Positions 1-6,596 of a DNA stretch of 7,849 bases are shown piece after piece. The position numbers and the translations under genes were made by a program. The stretch is from contig DHOO01000122.1 in the NCBI GenBank assembly GCA_002409975.1, forward strand, positions 1-7,849, in the 5' to 3' direction. Numbering within the stretch: the stretch's first letter is position 1; the number at the start of each line of letters is the position of its first letter. The notes below the pieces were generated by a model, which worked only from the letters and a program-made list of their open reading frames with translations, ran no database searches and had not been told where the DNA came from. The stretch comes from Firmicutes bacterium UBA5388. GTDB taxonomy: Bacteria; Bacillota; UBA4882; UBA10575.

Positions 1-38
1 TATAGGTTCTCCGAAATCCTTTCGAAATCACTAGTTAA

Positions 39-2987
39 CTATATATTCATGGTATAACCTACAGTTTTGGTTTCGGATGCTTTAACTAAGATTAATCGGT
101 CTTTCACAATAACCTTGATCGGTTCTTGACTTTGATTGATGATAACGATATGTTCCTTGCTGATTTCGATTCCGACAACTTTGCCTTTCCATTTTAAATG
201 GAACCGAATTCTTTGCCAATTTTTCGGCAAACGGGGATTAATAGTTAAAATATCACTTTGGATTACATTCGGGATTCCGGCAAAACCATGAATTACGGAT
301 TGCCATAGACCCCCGGCGTTGGCGATATGAATGCCTTCCTCACATCCTTTTTTACCTAAGTCGAGATCGATTTTGAGCGCCTTTTGAAAATAGGTTTCCG
401 CTTCTGTTCTCTTTCCCAACCAAGTCGCAACAATGGCGTATATTGTGGCGGATAGAGATGAATCATGGGTTGTCAAAGGCTCATAATATTCATAAGCTCG
501 TTTCATTTGTTCATTCGTAAAATCCCCCGGCAATAAATACATTAACATCAATACATCTGCTTGTTTTAGCGCTTTCGACCGATAGTTCTTTTCCTGGGAG
601 ATGAAATGGCCAAAAGGCCGACTGCGGTCCATCCAAATCTGATCAAAATCGATATCCGCATAGTTCCCAAAGTCCTCTGATTGCATGACCAGATTGCGGC
701 TATGATCGATGGGAATCGTTAACCCTACCATCACCTGACGGAATTGTTCGATTTCAAAAGGTTTTAAGTTCAGTACAGCCATTTTTCGGCAGAATTCCTT
801 TGGATTTTTTGACTCGAAATGTTCCAGCATTTGCAGTGTCTTGGCCAGACTGAACTTGACCATCCAATTGGTATAAGCATTGTTTTTAGTAAACGGCAAA
901 TACTCGTCCGGACCCATGACTCCCAGCAAATTGATACTTTGATTAACCGGGTTCACATCGACTCGTTCCACCCAATATCTGGCTGTCTCCACCAACATCT
1001 CGATCCCATATTGTTTCATAAATTCCCAATCATCGGTTTGACAATAGTAATGCCAAAGGGCATAAATCACATCAGCGGTAATATGGATTTCATGATCGGC
1101 ATACTGCCAGCCCGCGGACTCTTCCTTGCCGTCAATCGATGACTCCCAGGCATAACGCGCCCCTTTATATCCATACCGCCGGGCATTTTCCTTGGCGCCA
1201 CTTAGGGTATTGTATCGGAAAAGGATTAAATTTTTTGCTGCTTCCCAATTGGTATATAAAAAAAATGGCAATATAAAAATATCATTATCCCAAAAATATC
1301 TGCCATAATAGGCTTCGCCAGCATGCCCCTTGGCGCAGATTGCCACCCGGGGGTCATGCTCGGCATTGCTTCGAATCATATGGAAGATTGAAAAACGAAG
1401 CGCTAGCTGTGCATCATCATCCCCTTCAATGACCACATCGCTTTGTTCCCATTTTTGATGCCAAATGCGGGTATGTTCTTGATATAATTGATTAAAATCA
1501 CTATCGATTCCCAAAGTAAGTATTTTTAAAGCCCGTTCCCGGTAGTTTCCTTTTTCTAAATCCCGATTGGTAGTTATACTGGTTAATTTAATAAACTCCA
1601 TCATTTGATTGGCTTCTAAACGGCAATTTCCTTGATAATAAATATGTCCGTCGACCGCGATTGTTTTTAATGGAATAGCGGGAAAAGACAACAATTTTGA
1701 CGTTTCAAAAATCCGATTCCCCTTATCCGTCATCACATCGGAATAAATATTACCATTGTCCGTCACACCAACATCTACTGTCTTAAAATGGTTGTAACCA
1801 TTAGTGCGGACCTTAGCATTAATCCCGGAAATAATTTCGATATTCCCATTCCCTTTCATAGAGTAAATACGGACCCGTTGTACTGATAAAGCAGGAATAT
1901 ACAGGTTGATGTAACGGAAAAATTCAATCGCTACTTCCATTCCTGATTGTGTTTTCCATAATAAAGAACGCGTCAAGGTAGCATCTTTCATATATAAATA
2001 ACGATGGTAATGGGTAACTTTACTTTTTTCGAGGTCCAACTTTTCCCCATCACAAAAGATTTGAAACTCTAAAAACCAGGGCAGATTGATCATTTCATCA
2101 TTTAAAACGAAATGATAGCCGACAATTCCCGGCACAAAGGTTCCCCATTTGGATTTACAAGGGCGGGTTTTTTCTAGGGTAACATTCGCTGGAACTCTAA
2201 GATATTCTTCATCCTGGGGATCATCGCTTAAGCCTTCCTCTAAAGAACCTCTTACCGACAGGTAACCGCTCCCTAGAGTGAATGCGCCTTCATAATACTT
2301 ATTAAGATCCACTTCGAAATTGTTTTCAGAGAGACACCAACGTTGATCGATAAAGAACTGATCCGGTTGGCATTCATGCAGTCCTTTTATGAAACTTGAT
2401 ACTATATTCATGATATTAGAGTTTGCGACTCCAATCACTTTCATCCCCGCTCTTTGGGCCGCCTCAATACCTGCCGCGGCATCTTCAAAAACGATACAAT
2501 CCCATGGCAAAAGACCGAGTTTATCCGCAGCTAATAAGAATTTTTCCGGTCCGGGTTTTGCTTGGGTCACCATAGTGCCATCAACAATCACGTCGAAATA
2601 ATCAATAATTTCCAAACATTCTAAAATCTGCCGGGCCTTTTTACTGACCGAACATAACGCAAGTTTAATTCCGCGATTTTTCAGGTCGATCAATAATTCC
2701 AACATCCCCGGGAGTAACTCACTCGGATCCATTTTGGAAACATATTCTACATACCAAGTGTTTTTTAGCTCTGCCAATTGCTCATTCTCTGAATCTTTAA
2801 CAATTTTACTACCTGCTTCCAAAAGTAATTCTAAGGAACGTAGCTGGCTAACCTCTTTCAACGTTTTATTCTGTTCAATTGAAAAATCTAAGCCTAATTG
2901 AGCGGCAAGTCGTTTCCAAGCCAAATAATGATATTTAGCCGTATCTGTTATAACACCATCTAAATCAAAAATTGCCCCGCGAACCAT
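39..2987 (-). CDS. Fused beta-phosphoglucomutase / GH65 alpha-glucoside phosphorylase
   Basis: Bifunctional cytoplasmic enzyme of 982 residues. Residues 1 to about 210 are a HAD-superfamily beta-phosphoglucomutase (beta-glucose 1-phosphate to glucose 6-phosphate): FDLDGVITDT carries nucleophile Asp8 and acid/base Asp10, followed by Thr16, His20, Lys44, Ser113, Lys144 and Glu168-Asp169, all at positions equivalent to the Lactococcus lactis enzyme. The Arg49 equivalent is Gln48. From about residue 217 a full-length GH65 protein follows (about 765 residues, usual for the family): N-terminal beta-sandwich, then the (alpha/alpha)6 barrel with FWDND (565-569), GVMGPDEY with presumed general acid Glu695, KQADV (808-812), THDSSLS (840-846) and GIHIANAGG (885-893). 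GH65 phosphorylases release beta-glucose 1-phosphate, the substrate of the fused mutase, so phosphorylase is favoured over hydrolase. Acceptor specificity (kojibiose, nigerose, maltose, trehalose or other) is not determinable by eye. The start is the ATG at 2985-2987, five bases after GAGGTGG; a GTG nine bases upstream lies inside that site. It follows the permease by 36 bases with no terminator, so it is operonic. Confidence 0.95.
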   Translation of the reverse strand: MVRGAIFDLDGVITDTAKYHYLAWKRLAAQLGLDFSIEQNKTLKEVSQLRSLELLLEAGSKIVKDSENEQLAELKNTWYVEYVSKMDPSELLPGMLELLIDLKNRGIKLALCSVSKKARQILECLEIIDYFDVIVDGTMVTQAKPGPEKFLLAADKLGLLPWDCIVFEDAAAGIEAAQRAGMKVIGVANSNIMNIVSSFIKGLHECQPDQFFIDQRWCLSENNFEVDLNKYYEGAFTLGSGYLSVRGSLEEGLSDDPQDEEYLRVPANVTLEKTRPCKSKWGTFVPGIVGYHFVLNDEMINLPWFLEFQIFCDGEKLDLEKSKVTHYHRYLYMKDATLTRSLLWKTQSGMEVAIEFFRYINLYIPALSVQRVRIYSMKGNGNIEIISGINAKVRTNGYNHFKTVDVGVTDNGNIYSDVMTDKGNRIFETSKLLSFPAIPLKTIAVDGHIYYQGNCRLEANQMMEFIKLTSITTNRDLEKGNYRERALKILTLGIDSDFNQLYQEHTRIWHQKWEQSDVVIEGDDDAQLALRFSIFHMIRSNAEHDPRVAICAKGHAGEAYYGRYFWDNDIFILPFFLYTNWEAAKNLILFRYNTLSGAKENARRYGYKGARYAWESSIDGKEESAGWQYADHEIHITADVIYALWHYYCQTDDWEFMKQYGIEMLVETARYWVERVDVNPVNQSINLLGVMGPDEYLPFTKNNAYTNWMVKFSLAKTLQMLEHFESKNPKEFCRKMAVLNLKPFEIEQFRQVMVGLTIPIDHSRNLVMQSEDFGNYADIDFDQIWMDRSRPFGHFISQEKNYRSKALKQADVLMLMYLLPGDFTNEQMKRAYEYYEPLTTHDSSLSATIYAIVATWLGKRTEAETYFQKALKIDLDLGKKGCEEGIHIANAGGLWQSVIHGFAGIPNVIQSDILTINPRLPKNWQRIRFHLKWKGKVVGIEISKEHIVIINQSQEPIKVIVKDRLILVKASETKTVGYTMNI

Positions 2988-2992
2988 CGTTT

Positions 2993-2999
2993 CCACCTC
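2993..2999 (-). promoter_or_regulatory. Ribosome binding site fixing the fusion-enzyme start
   Basis: GAGGTGG on the minus strand lies five bases before the ATG at 2985-2987. The alternative GTG at 2994-2996 is part of this motif and has no purine-rich site of its own. Starting at the ATG places the catalytic aspartates at 8 and 10, exactly as in the characterised Lactococcus enzyme. Confidence 0.8.
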
Positions 3000-3023
3000 A
3001 TTGTATATTACTTAACAAGCTGT

Positions 3024-3908
3024 CTATTGTTTTACCGCACCCATGGATAATGAAGAAACAACACTGTTTTGGAAAATTATAAACAATACCACCGTCGGGA
3101 TAATTGCTAAAGTCATCGCCGCAAACAGGGCTCCATAGTCAAAGAAAAATTGTCCTAAAAAGAAACGAATCGCGATCTGAAGAGTCCGTTTCACCGGTAA
3201 AGCAATCAAAATGATGGCATACAAAAATTCATTCCAACAATAAATAGCCTGTAAAATCATTATCGTAACAATTCCCGGACGGGCCATGGGTATGATAATT
3301 TTCCAAACGGTCCGCCATAAGCTAGCCCCATCGATCCGCGCCGCCTCATCCACTTGAACCGGGATTCCTAATATGAAACTACGCAATATCAATACTGAAA
3401 TCGGGATCCCAATCGCCGTATATAAAATGGCTAATCCAATCAAGGAATTGCTAAGGCGCAGATTGTCCATAATGATCTTAATCGGGAGTAAGGCGGAGTT
3501 AATTGGTATTAAAATACCGATGGAGAATAACGTCATTAGAAAAGCCGAACCACGAAAACGAAAACGGGCGATAACATAAGCGGCTAATAGAGAAACATAC
3601 GCATTTAAAAGAATGGAAATCGTGGTTACAATGATACTATTTAAATAGGACTGTACAATTCCGGTTACCTTCAAAGCATAAACATAATTTTCCCAATGCA
3701 ATTTCTTCGGCAATGATAAAGCCGACGTTAAAATCTCTTGGCTGGACTTTACGGATGAGAAAAGAGTCCAAATTAATGGAAAGGCGGTCATCACAGCAAA
3801 AAATAATAAGATAGACCACCGCAGTAGTCCAATAATAAATTTCGAAAATGATCGTTTCGGTCTTTGTTCTAATTTGATAACTTTATTTTTAAATATCTCC
3901 GAATTCAT
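3024..3908 (-). CDS. Sugar ABC transporter permease, MalG type (CUT1)
   Basis: Inner-membrane permease of 294 residues, one half of the transmembrane channel of a carbohydrate importer. It has a basic cytoplasmic N-terminus, a first membrane segment near 28-50 ending in the FPLIWTLFSSVKS block common in MalG-like proteins, further hydrophobic segments near 86-114, 122-145, 155-180, 212-236 and 260-282, and the EAA loop at about 184-207 (VDEAARIDGAS, closing with IIIP) that docks on the transport ATPase. The start is the ATG at 3906-3908, because AAGGAGG lies eight bases upstream; an in-frame ATG at 3938 has no ribosome binding site. It lies 48 bases after the first permease and 36 before the fusion enzyme, so it is co-transcribed. 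The family is clear; the substrate is inferred from the neighbouring phosphorylase to be an alpha-glucoside or related sugar. Confidence 0.95.
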   Translation of the reverse strand: MNSEIFKNKVIKLEQRPKRSFSKFIIGLLRWSILLFFAVMTAFPLIWTLFSSVKSSQEILTSALSLPKKLHWENYVYALKVTGIVQSYLNSIIVTTISILLNAYVSLLAAYVIARFRFRGSAFLMTLFSIGILIPINSALLPIKIIMDNLRLSNSLIGLAILYTAIGIPISVLILRSFILGIPVQVDEAARIDGASLWRTVWKIIIPMARPGIVTIMILQAIYCWNEFLYAIILIALPVKRTLQIAIRFFLGQFFFDYGALFAAMTLAIIPTVVLFIIFQNSVVSSLSMGAVKQ

Positions 3909-3916
3909 TCTGAAGA

Positions 3917-3923
3917 CCTCCTT
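3917..3923 (-). promoter_or_regulatory. Ribosome binding site fixing the MalG-type permease start
   Basis: AAGGAGG on the minus strand sits eight bases before the ATG at 3906-3908. This supports a protein ten residues shorter than the longest open frame, whose ATG at 3936-3938 is preceded by an AT-rich stretch without any Shine-Dalgarno match. Confidence 0.85.
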
Positions 3924-3956
3924 ACAAGATTTCAGCATTATAAGGTATAATTAGCT

Positions 3957-4832
3957 TTACCAATCTGATTTTCCAAGCTTGAAAAGTTTCATTCCGGTAA
4001 TCACAAATAACAAACCAAACGCTAATAAAGCTACTCCTAGGGTATTGGCATAGGAGTACTGGATTAATTGAATTTTTTGATAAAGGTATAAGGCAAGGGT
4101 CTCTGTCCGATAGTTGGGTGCACCATTGGTCATGATGTAAAGCCCTTCAAAATAACGCAAGCCCCCTGTGACCGTAAGTATTACACATGTTCCGGTAATA
4201 TTCCGCAATAAAGGAATCGTTATATGGAAACTCTGTTTAATCCCGGAGGCGCCGTCAATTTCAGCTGACTCAAACAATTCCTCTGGAATAGAGAGGATTT
4301 CACCCAAAATAATCACTGCATATAATCCCACATGAAAAACCCAGGTCAATAAGATCGCAGGCCAAGCTGTAGCCTGGTCATATAGCCAATTACGACACAT
4401 TGCACCCAAACCAATCATTTTTAAAACCGAATTGATCAAGCCAAAACTGGGGTTAAAAACGTTCATCCAAATCACGGCAAAAGCGGTCACTGAAATCACA
4501 TGCGGTAGAAAGTAAATGGTTCGTAACACTTTCCAACCCCGGAATTTTTTGCTTAATAACAAAGCTACCATTAAAGCCAATGGAATATGTATAAACATCG
4601 CCACCAAGGACCAACTTAAGTTGTTTTGTAGGGCAATATAAAATACATTATCTTGAAACATTTTTAGGTAATTATCAAACCCAATAAAGCCACCCATTTT
4701 GATCGTGTTCCACTCAAAAAAGGTAGTGGCAATCAAACCGAGCATCGGCAATATATAAAAGGTACCAAATAAAACCACTGCCGGAATTAACGCTAACACA
4801 ATAAACCGTCTTTGTTCTTGATTTGTTTTCAT
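3957..4832 (-). CDS. Sugar ABC transporter permease, MalF type (CUT1)
   Basis: Inner-membrane permease of 291 residues, the MalF-like partner of the following MalG-like subunit. Hydrophobic segments are visible near 11-38, 70-94, 105-125, 156-180, 212-224 and 263-284, as expected for a six-helix CUT1 permease. The EAA cytoplasmic loop lies at about 184-208 (ELFESAEIDGAS, closing with ITIPLL) and would contact the ATPase. It lacks the large periplasmic insertion and extra N-terminal helices of enterobacterial MalF, as is normal for short MsmF/UgpA-type members. The start ATG at 4830-4832 is preceded by AAAGGA at seven bases' spacing. A 297-base gap with a strong terminator separates it from the binding-protein gene upstream, so its expression depends on read-through or on an unrecognised promoter in that gap. 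No ATPase gene is present in the window. Confidence 0.95.
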   Translation of the reverse strand: MKTNQEQRRFIVLALIPAVVLFGTFYILPMLGLIATTFFEWNTIKMGGFIGFDNYLKMFQDNVFYIALQNNLSWSLVAMFIHIPLALMVALLLSKKFRGWKVLRTIYFLPHVISVTAFAVIWMNVFNPSFGLINSVLKMIGLGAMCRNWLYDQATAWPAILLTWVFHVGLYAVIILGEILSIPEELFESAEIDGASGIKQSFHITIPLLRNITGTCVILTVTGGLRYFEGLYIMTNGAPNYRTETLALYLYQKIQLIQYSYANTLGVALLAFGLLFVITGMKLFKLGKSDW

Positions 4833-4914
4833 CGCAAATTCCTTTCCATAAAACCTTTAATTCTTTTCATTCTTTTGGTAAATAAATTCTTTTACTACAT
4901 AGACATTTTTACAT

Positions 4915-4950
4915 TCAATCATAATAATTAAAATGTATCGAACTACCCAT
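4915..4950 (-). other. Possible 11-codon leader ORF upstream of the permeases (speculative)
   Basis: On the minus strand an ATG at 4948-4950 follows a purine-rich AAAGGGGAAG stretch with about seven bases' spacing and opens a frame reading MGSSIHFNYYD before TGA. It could be a translated leader in the stretch before the permeases, but so short a frame is easily due to chance. No function is proposed. Confidence 0.15.
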
Positions 4951-4971
4951 CTAGCTTCCCCTTTCTTTTGT

Positions 4972-4981
4972 GAAAGCTTTC
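4972..4981. promoter_or_regulatory. Perfect 10-bp palindrome GAAAGCTTTC
   Basis: GAAAGCTTTC is a perfect palindrome in the gap before the permease genes. It resembles arms of a cre/LacI-family operator with the central CG missing, and does not match the TGTTACACGTATAACA-type operator found elsewhere in this window. It may be a protein-binding site or chance; I see no convincing promoter hexamers positioned around it. Confidence 0.25.
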
Positions 4982-5032
4982 GGAAAAGAGAGAGCAAGAA
5001 TGAGTTCACTCAGACTTTAATCAGATATTAGC

Positions 5033-5058
5033 GAGATAAAATTTCAATAAATTATCTC
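5033..5058 (-). repeat. AT-rich imperfect inverted repeat (hairpin) after the terminator
   Basis: GAGATAA and TTATCTC form seven pairs, extended by three TTT/AAA pairs across a two-base bulge, around an ATTG loop. The transcript reads this hairpin 15 bases after the terminator T-run. It has no T-tract of its own, so it is not a second intrinsic terminator. It could protect processed or read-through RNA from 3'-exonucleases, or bind a protein. Confidence 0.4.
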
Positions 5059-5073
5059 TATTTACACTCACTT

Positions 5074-5108
5074 AAAAAGAGCGCGCCAGCCAACCAGCTG
5101 GCCGGCGC
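5074..5108 (-). terminator. Intrinsic terminator after the binding-protein gene
   Basis: The minus-strand transcript forms a GC-rich stem of GCGC plus GCCAGC (5097-5108, with a two-base CG bulge) against GCTGGCGCGC (5081-5090), with loop TGGTTG, followed at once by TCTTTTT. It begins 21 bases after the TAG stop of the binding protein. Placed inside the operon, it probably lets the binding protein be made in excess over the permeases and enzyme through partial read-through. Confidence 0.85.
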
Positions 5109-5129
5109 ACGCCTTTATAATCGAAAATA

Positions 5130-6410
5130 CTAATTTTTGTCCGAAATTTCTTGAATTTGTTTAGCAAACTGTTCGGCTGCTAAAGATTTATCCGCCAAAC
5201 CCGGAAGCAATTGGGCAAGAGCATCAATTACGGCAGGTTTTACTGCGTTTGGAACGATGGTATATTGATTCTTCGCTTTGACTGCCAACGGTAGAAAAGC
5301 TTGATTGATAGCCGGATATTTCACTTTTGATAAATCGGTTTGGAAGCAAGGACCCGCGCCGCCGACACTTAAATAAGCCGCATATACGTCGTCTGTGGTT
5401 AAATATTTTAAAAATTTAACCGCAGCATCCCTTTTTTCTTTGGTCTTACTACCCGTGGCATAAGCAACATTTTCCATGGCTATCACACCATTACCGGGCG
5501 CCAAAGCATAACCCACTTTCTTTTCAAAGCCTTCCGGGGCGCTCTTGGGATCCGAGAAGGAACCGATCATCCAGGGACCATTGGCGATCATCGCCGCTTT
5601 CCCTTGGAGAAAGTTATTAGCGGCCACGCCATAACCTGCACCGATGGCATCCAGTGTCGTGTATTGATTTAACATGATTTGTAGTTTTTTAACTGCATTG
5701 ATAAATACAGGAGTGTTAAACTTTTGGTCTTTGGGGCTTGTTTGGAGCCATTTAAGCCCTTCCGGACCACTGGTACCAATCAAATGCGCCAGCATTAATG
5801 CGGAGGTCCAAGAGTTTTCACCAGTCATCAACGCAAGTGGAGCTACCCCCATCTTGGAGAGTTTGTCACTCGCCGCAAAAAATTCGTCCCATGTTACCGG
5901 AAAACTATTGATGCCAGCTTTGGCAAATAACGTTTTATTGTAATAAATTCCTACATATGCTTTAGCATATGGAACTCCTAATAACTTGCCCTTATAAGTA
6001 TAGGTCTCTAAAGAACCAGGATCATTTAATTTCTTTTTGAACTCAGCATCCGCTTTTAGGTATGAATTAAGATCCACAACTCTGTCGGATTGCGCTAAAA
6101 CATCAAATTCGCTGCGGTCTGCTTTAAGTGTGAACAAATCAGGCATGGTATTCGCCGCAGCATCAGTCCGTAACTTTTCCCAACATGCTTGGTCACCGGC
6201 AACGCCATCAATAATTACTTTGATTTTTCCCTTATTCAATGCGTTAAAATCATTGACGGTTTTTTCTAACCAAGGTGCTTCCGGATGGACTCCTACTTGT
6301 AATGATAAAAATCTTAATTGGACTTCATTAGCGCCAAAAATAGAGGTTTGCGGTAAAATCATTGATACCATAAGGAATGTTACAATTACGAGTAAAACAA
6401 CCCTTTTCAT
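5130..6410 (-). CDS. Extracytoplasmic sugar-binding protein of ABC importer (CUT1, SBP family 1)
   Basis: Exported solute-binding protein of 426 residues that captures the sugar and delivers it to the two permeases. Residues 1-27 form a signal peptide: MKR, a long hydrophobic core, then a polar end SIFGA before the mature chain; the exact cleavage point is uncertain. There is no cysteine and hence no lipobox, unlike most Gram-positive binding proteins. Typical family blocks are visible: GVPYAKAYVGIYYNKTLFAK near 146-164, PVTWDEF at 171-177, FLQGKAAMIANGPWMIGSF at 267-285 and the AAVKFLKYLTTDD block near 329-341. Length is normal for CUT1 proteins. The ATG follows GGGAGGG with five bases' spacing, and an in-frame TAA lies four codons further upstream, so the start is secure. 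It is the first structural gene after the regulator and is followed by a strong terminator, which suggests the highest expression in the cluster. The ligand cannot be read from the sequence. Confidence 0.95.
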   Translation of the reverse strand: MKRVVLLVIVTFLMVSMILPQTSIFGANEVQLRFLSLQVGVHPEAPWLEKTVNDFNALNKGKIKVIIDGVAGDQACWEKLRTDAAANTMPDLFTLKADRSEFDVLAQSDRVVDLNSYLKADAEFKKKLNDPGSLETYTYKGKLLGVPYAKAYVGIYYNKTLFAKAGINSFPVTWDEFFAASDKLSKMGVAPLALMTGENSWTSALMLAHLIGTSGPEGLKWLQTSPKDQKFNTPVFINAVKKLQIMLNQYTTLDAIGAGYGVAANNFLQGKAAMIANGPWMIGSFSDPKSAPEGFEKKVGYALAPGNGVIAMENVAYATGSKTKEKRDAAVKFLKYLTTDDVYAAYLSVGGAGPCFQTDLSKVKYPAINQAFLPLAVKAKNQYTIVPNAVKPAVIDALAQLLPGLADKSLAAEQFAKQIQEISDKN

Positions 6411-6434
6411 AATAACCCTCCCTTAATTTTATAA

Positions 6435-6480
6435 TTATTTGAAGTTCCTACCTAAAATTTCTTTGAACACCACCTCCTAT
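6435..6480 (-). other. Orphan strong Shine-Dalgarno with a 12-codon frame in the binding-protein leader
   Basis: AGGAGGTG (6471-6478) is a near-perfect match to the 16S anti-Shine-Dalgarno but lies about 60 bases before the binding-protein ATG, which has its own site. The only nearby start is a GTG at 6468-6470, placed too close (two bases), opening a frame that ends at TAA 6435-6437. It may be a ribosome standby site, a relic or a leader peptide. Confidence 0.25.
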
Positions 6481-6497
6481 AAAGGATCGGTTCCTTT
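6481..6497 (-). other. Small hairpin in the binding-protein 5' leader
   Basis: AAAGGA and TCCTTT form a six-pair stem around ACCGA in the predicted 5' leader, just before the orphan AGGAGGTG. The TCCT arm could alternatively pair with the AGGA of that site, so two exclusive folds are possible. The stem is AT-rich and weak. Confidence 0.3.
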
Positions 6498-6507
6498 TCC
6501 CTTTTTA

Positions 6508-6535
6508 ATTATGCGTCAATTAAAAGACCCGTGAA
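6508..6535 (-). promoter_or_regulatory. Candidate sigma-A promoter for the binding-protein gene
   Basis: Minus-strand TTCACG (6530-6535; 4/6 to TTGACA) is followed by a 16-base spacer and CATAAT (6508-6513; 5/6 to TATAAT). This predicts a start near 6501 and a leader of about 90 bases. The LacI-type operator lies upstream of the -35, and the cre-like motif directly abuts it. A second TTGACG nearby has no -10 at proper spacing. Confidence 0.5.
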
Positions 6536-6542
6536 TAATCAA

Positions 6543-6556
6543 AGAAAACGCTTGAA
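6543..6556. promoter_or_regulatory. cre-like (CcpA or LacI-family) site
   Basis: AGAAAACGCTTGAA agrees with the catabolite-responsive element model TGAAAACGCTTTCA at 11 of 14 positions, including the central ACGCTT. It lies between the regulator's operator and the candidate -35 of the binding-protein promoter. Carbon catabolite control of a sugar-uptake operon would be expected, but one motif with three mismatches is weak evidence. Confidence 0.4.
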
Positions 6557-6562
6557 AACAAA

Positions 6563-6578
6563 TGTTACACGTATATCA
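6563..6578. promoter_or_regulatory. LacI-family operator upstream of the transporter operon
   Basis: TGTTACACGTATATCA is identical at 15 of 16 positions to the reverse complement of the palindrome in front of the regulator gene (7665-7680). Six of its eight base pairs are symmetric and it has the central CG typical of LacI-family operators. It lies about 28 bases upstream of the candidate -35 of the binding-protein promoter and 18 bases after the regulator stop codon. Confidence 0.75.
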
Positions 6579-6596
6579 ATAAACCTGAAAAAAATA

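Noticed and set aside
819..1142. Plus-strand open frame of 107 codons.
   Set aside because: Lies opposite conserved GH65 active-site sequence and is explained by it.
39..2987. CRISPR, insertion sequence, tRNA or phage signals were sought here and in the rest of the window.
   Set aside because: No repeat arrays, terminal inverted repeats with transposase, cloverleaf sequence or attachment-site duplications were seen.
4970..4985. CcpA cre site at the GAAAGCTTTC palindrome.
   Set aside because: The central CG of the cre consensus is missing, which makes the half-site spacing two bases too short.
6037..6426. Plus-strand open frame of 129 codons opposite the binding-protein gene.
   Set aside because: Antisense shadow of a clear signal-peptide-bearing protein; no family features.
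6481..6507. Terminator for a plus-strand transcript (AAAGGA...TCCTTTT followed by T-rich sequence).
   Set aside because: The stem is weak, AT-rich and no plus-strand gene precedes it.
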